From Planctomycetota bacterium (GTDB lineage Bacteria; Planctomycetota; Planctomycetia; Planctomycetales; Planctomycetaceae): 64,000 nt of DNA. Location of the stretch: the NCBI GenBank assembly GCA_030836185.1, contig JAURQH010000039.1, forward strand, positions 1 through 64,000, written 5' to 3'. The translations under genes were made by a program, and so were the position numbers. Positions 63,920 to 64,000 of the stretch are shown here, piece after piece. Within the stretch, counting starts at the first letter, position 1. Each line of letters starts with the position of its first letter. The notes under the pieces are model-generated. The model had not been told where the DNA came from, did not search any database, and was given only the letters and a program-made list of their open reading frames with translations.

Positions 63920-63948
63920 CATAAATCACGACTCAATAGTGATTTATG
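63920..63948. repeat. perfect 10-bp inverted repeat upstream of the GNAT gene
   Basis: CATAAATCAC (63920-63929) and GTGATTTATG (63939-63948) are exact reverse complements with a 9-base spacer, in an A+T-rich region 81 bases ahead of the GNAT start at 63839. It could be an operator or a hairpin; there is no T run on either side. Confidence 0.8.
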
Positions 63949-64000
63949 CACATCAGGATGAAAACACCAACACAACACAACGCCCAATATCTATGCTGGC

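Noticed and set aside
1-64000. CRISPR array, insertion sequence or prophage
   Set aside because: I see no regularly spaced repeats, transposase-like protein or phage structural gene.

Overview
The window looks like a planctomycete chromosome segment (order Planctomycetales, broadly Gimesia/Rubinisphaera/Thalassoglobus-like; genus not provable from the sequence). The signs are two DUF1501 proteins with twin-arginine-like leaders, a PVC-type membrane-bound dehydrogenase with HEAT repeats and a CxxCH haem site, a secreted type I sulfatase, three secreted PQQ-like beta-propeller proteins, a redoxin/cytochrome/copper-monooxygenase/EF-hand fusion and a PilM-PilN-like fusion followed by Gly-rich proteins. 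G+C is near one half and both strands carry genes in short operons. I see no CRISPR array, insertion sequence, prophage or rRNA.

Layout. 1-5.2 kb: beta-propeller, ThuA-like protein, a papain-like protease and an aldehyde dehydrogenase of the ketoglutarate-semialdehyde type. 5.4-5.6 kb: tRNA-Asp(GUC) with a likely promoter and terminator. 5.6-9.9 kb (minus): the most unusual part, four overlapping genes (hotdog thioesterase, asparagine-synthetase-like protein without the N-terminal Cys, radical SAM enzyme, halogenase-like flavoprotein). 10-16.6 kb: small winged-helix-like protein, a 750-base gap, DUF1501, alpha/beta hydrolase, phosphoesterase, rhomboid protease, glycosyltransferase. 16.8-25 kb: secreted copper/haem/propeller/sulfatase genes and a membrane glycosyltransferase. 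25-29.9 kb: MqnD (futalosine menaquinone route), two SDR enzymes, NadB and a small secreted protein. 30-42.3 kb: Ldh-family dehydrogenase, TPR protein, ComEC, vWA protein, GH43-like propeller, PaaI thioesterase, DUF1501, a degenerate receiver protein and FolC. 42.3-48.4 kb (minus): pilus or secretion-type operon. 48.8-55.2 kb: GH38-like protein, Cmk, a BshC-like protein and a glycosyltransferase. 55.4-64 kb: superoxide dismutase, a Spy/CpxP-like gene with an apparent frameshift, a divergent Rrf2 regulator/protoglobin pair, the large haem dehydrogenase, an FHA-GAF histidine kinase and a GNAT acetyltransferase.

How the genes fit together. Much of the window is an envelope and secreted-enzyme repertoire (propellers, sulfatase, DUF1501, haem dehydrogenase) of the kind used by planctomycetes on polysaccharide-derived substrates; this is family knowledge, not shown here. 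Scattered housekeeping genes (nadB, mqnD, folC, cmk, comEC) sit between them. The four-gene operon at 5621-9920 is the best candidate for an undescribed pathway: stop/start overlaps at every junction suggest one co-translated unit for making or modifying a small molecule or, less likely, a modified nucleoside. The Rrf2/protoglobin pair looks like a gas-sensing module, and the operon at 42333-48392 looks like a planctomycete-specific inner-membrane platform.
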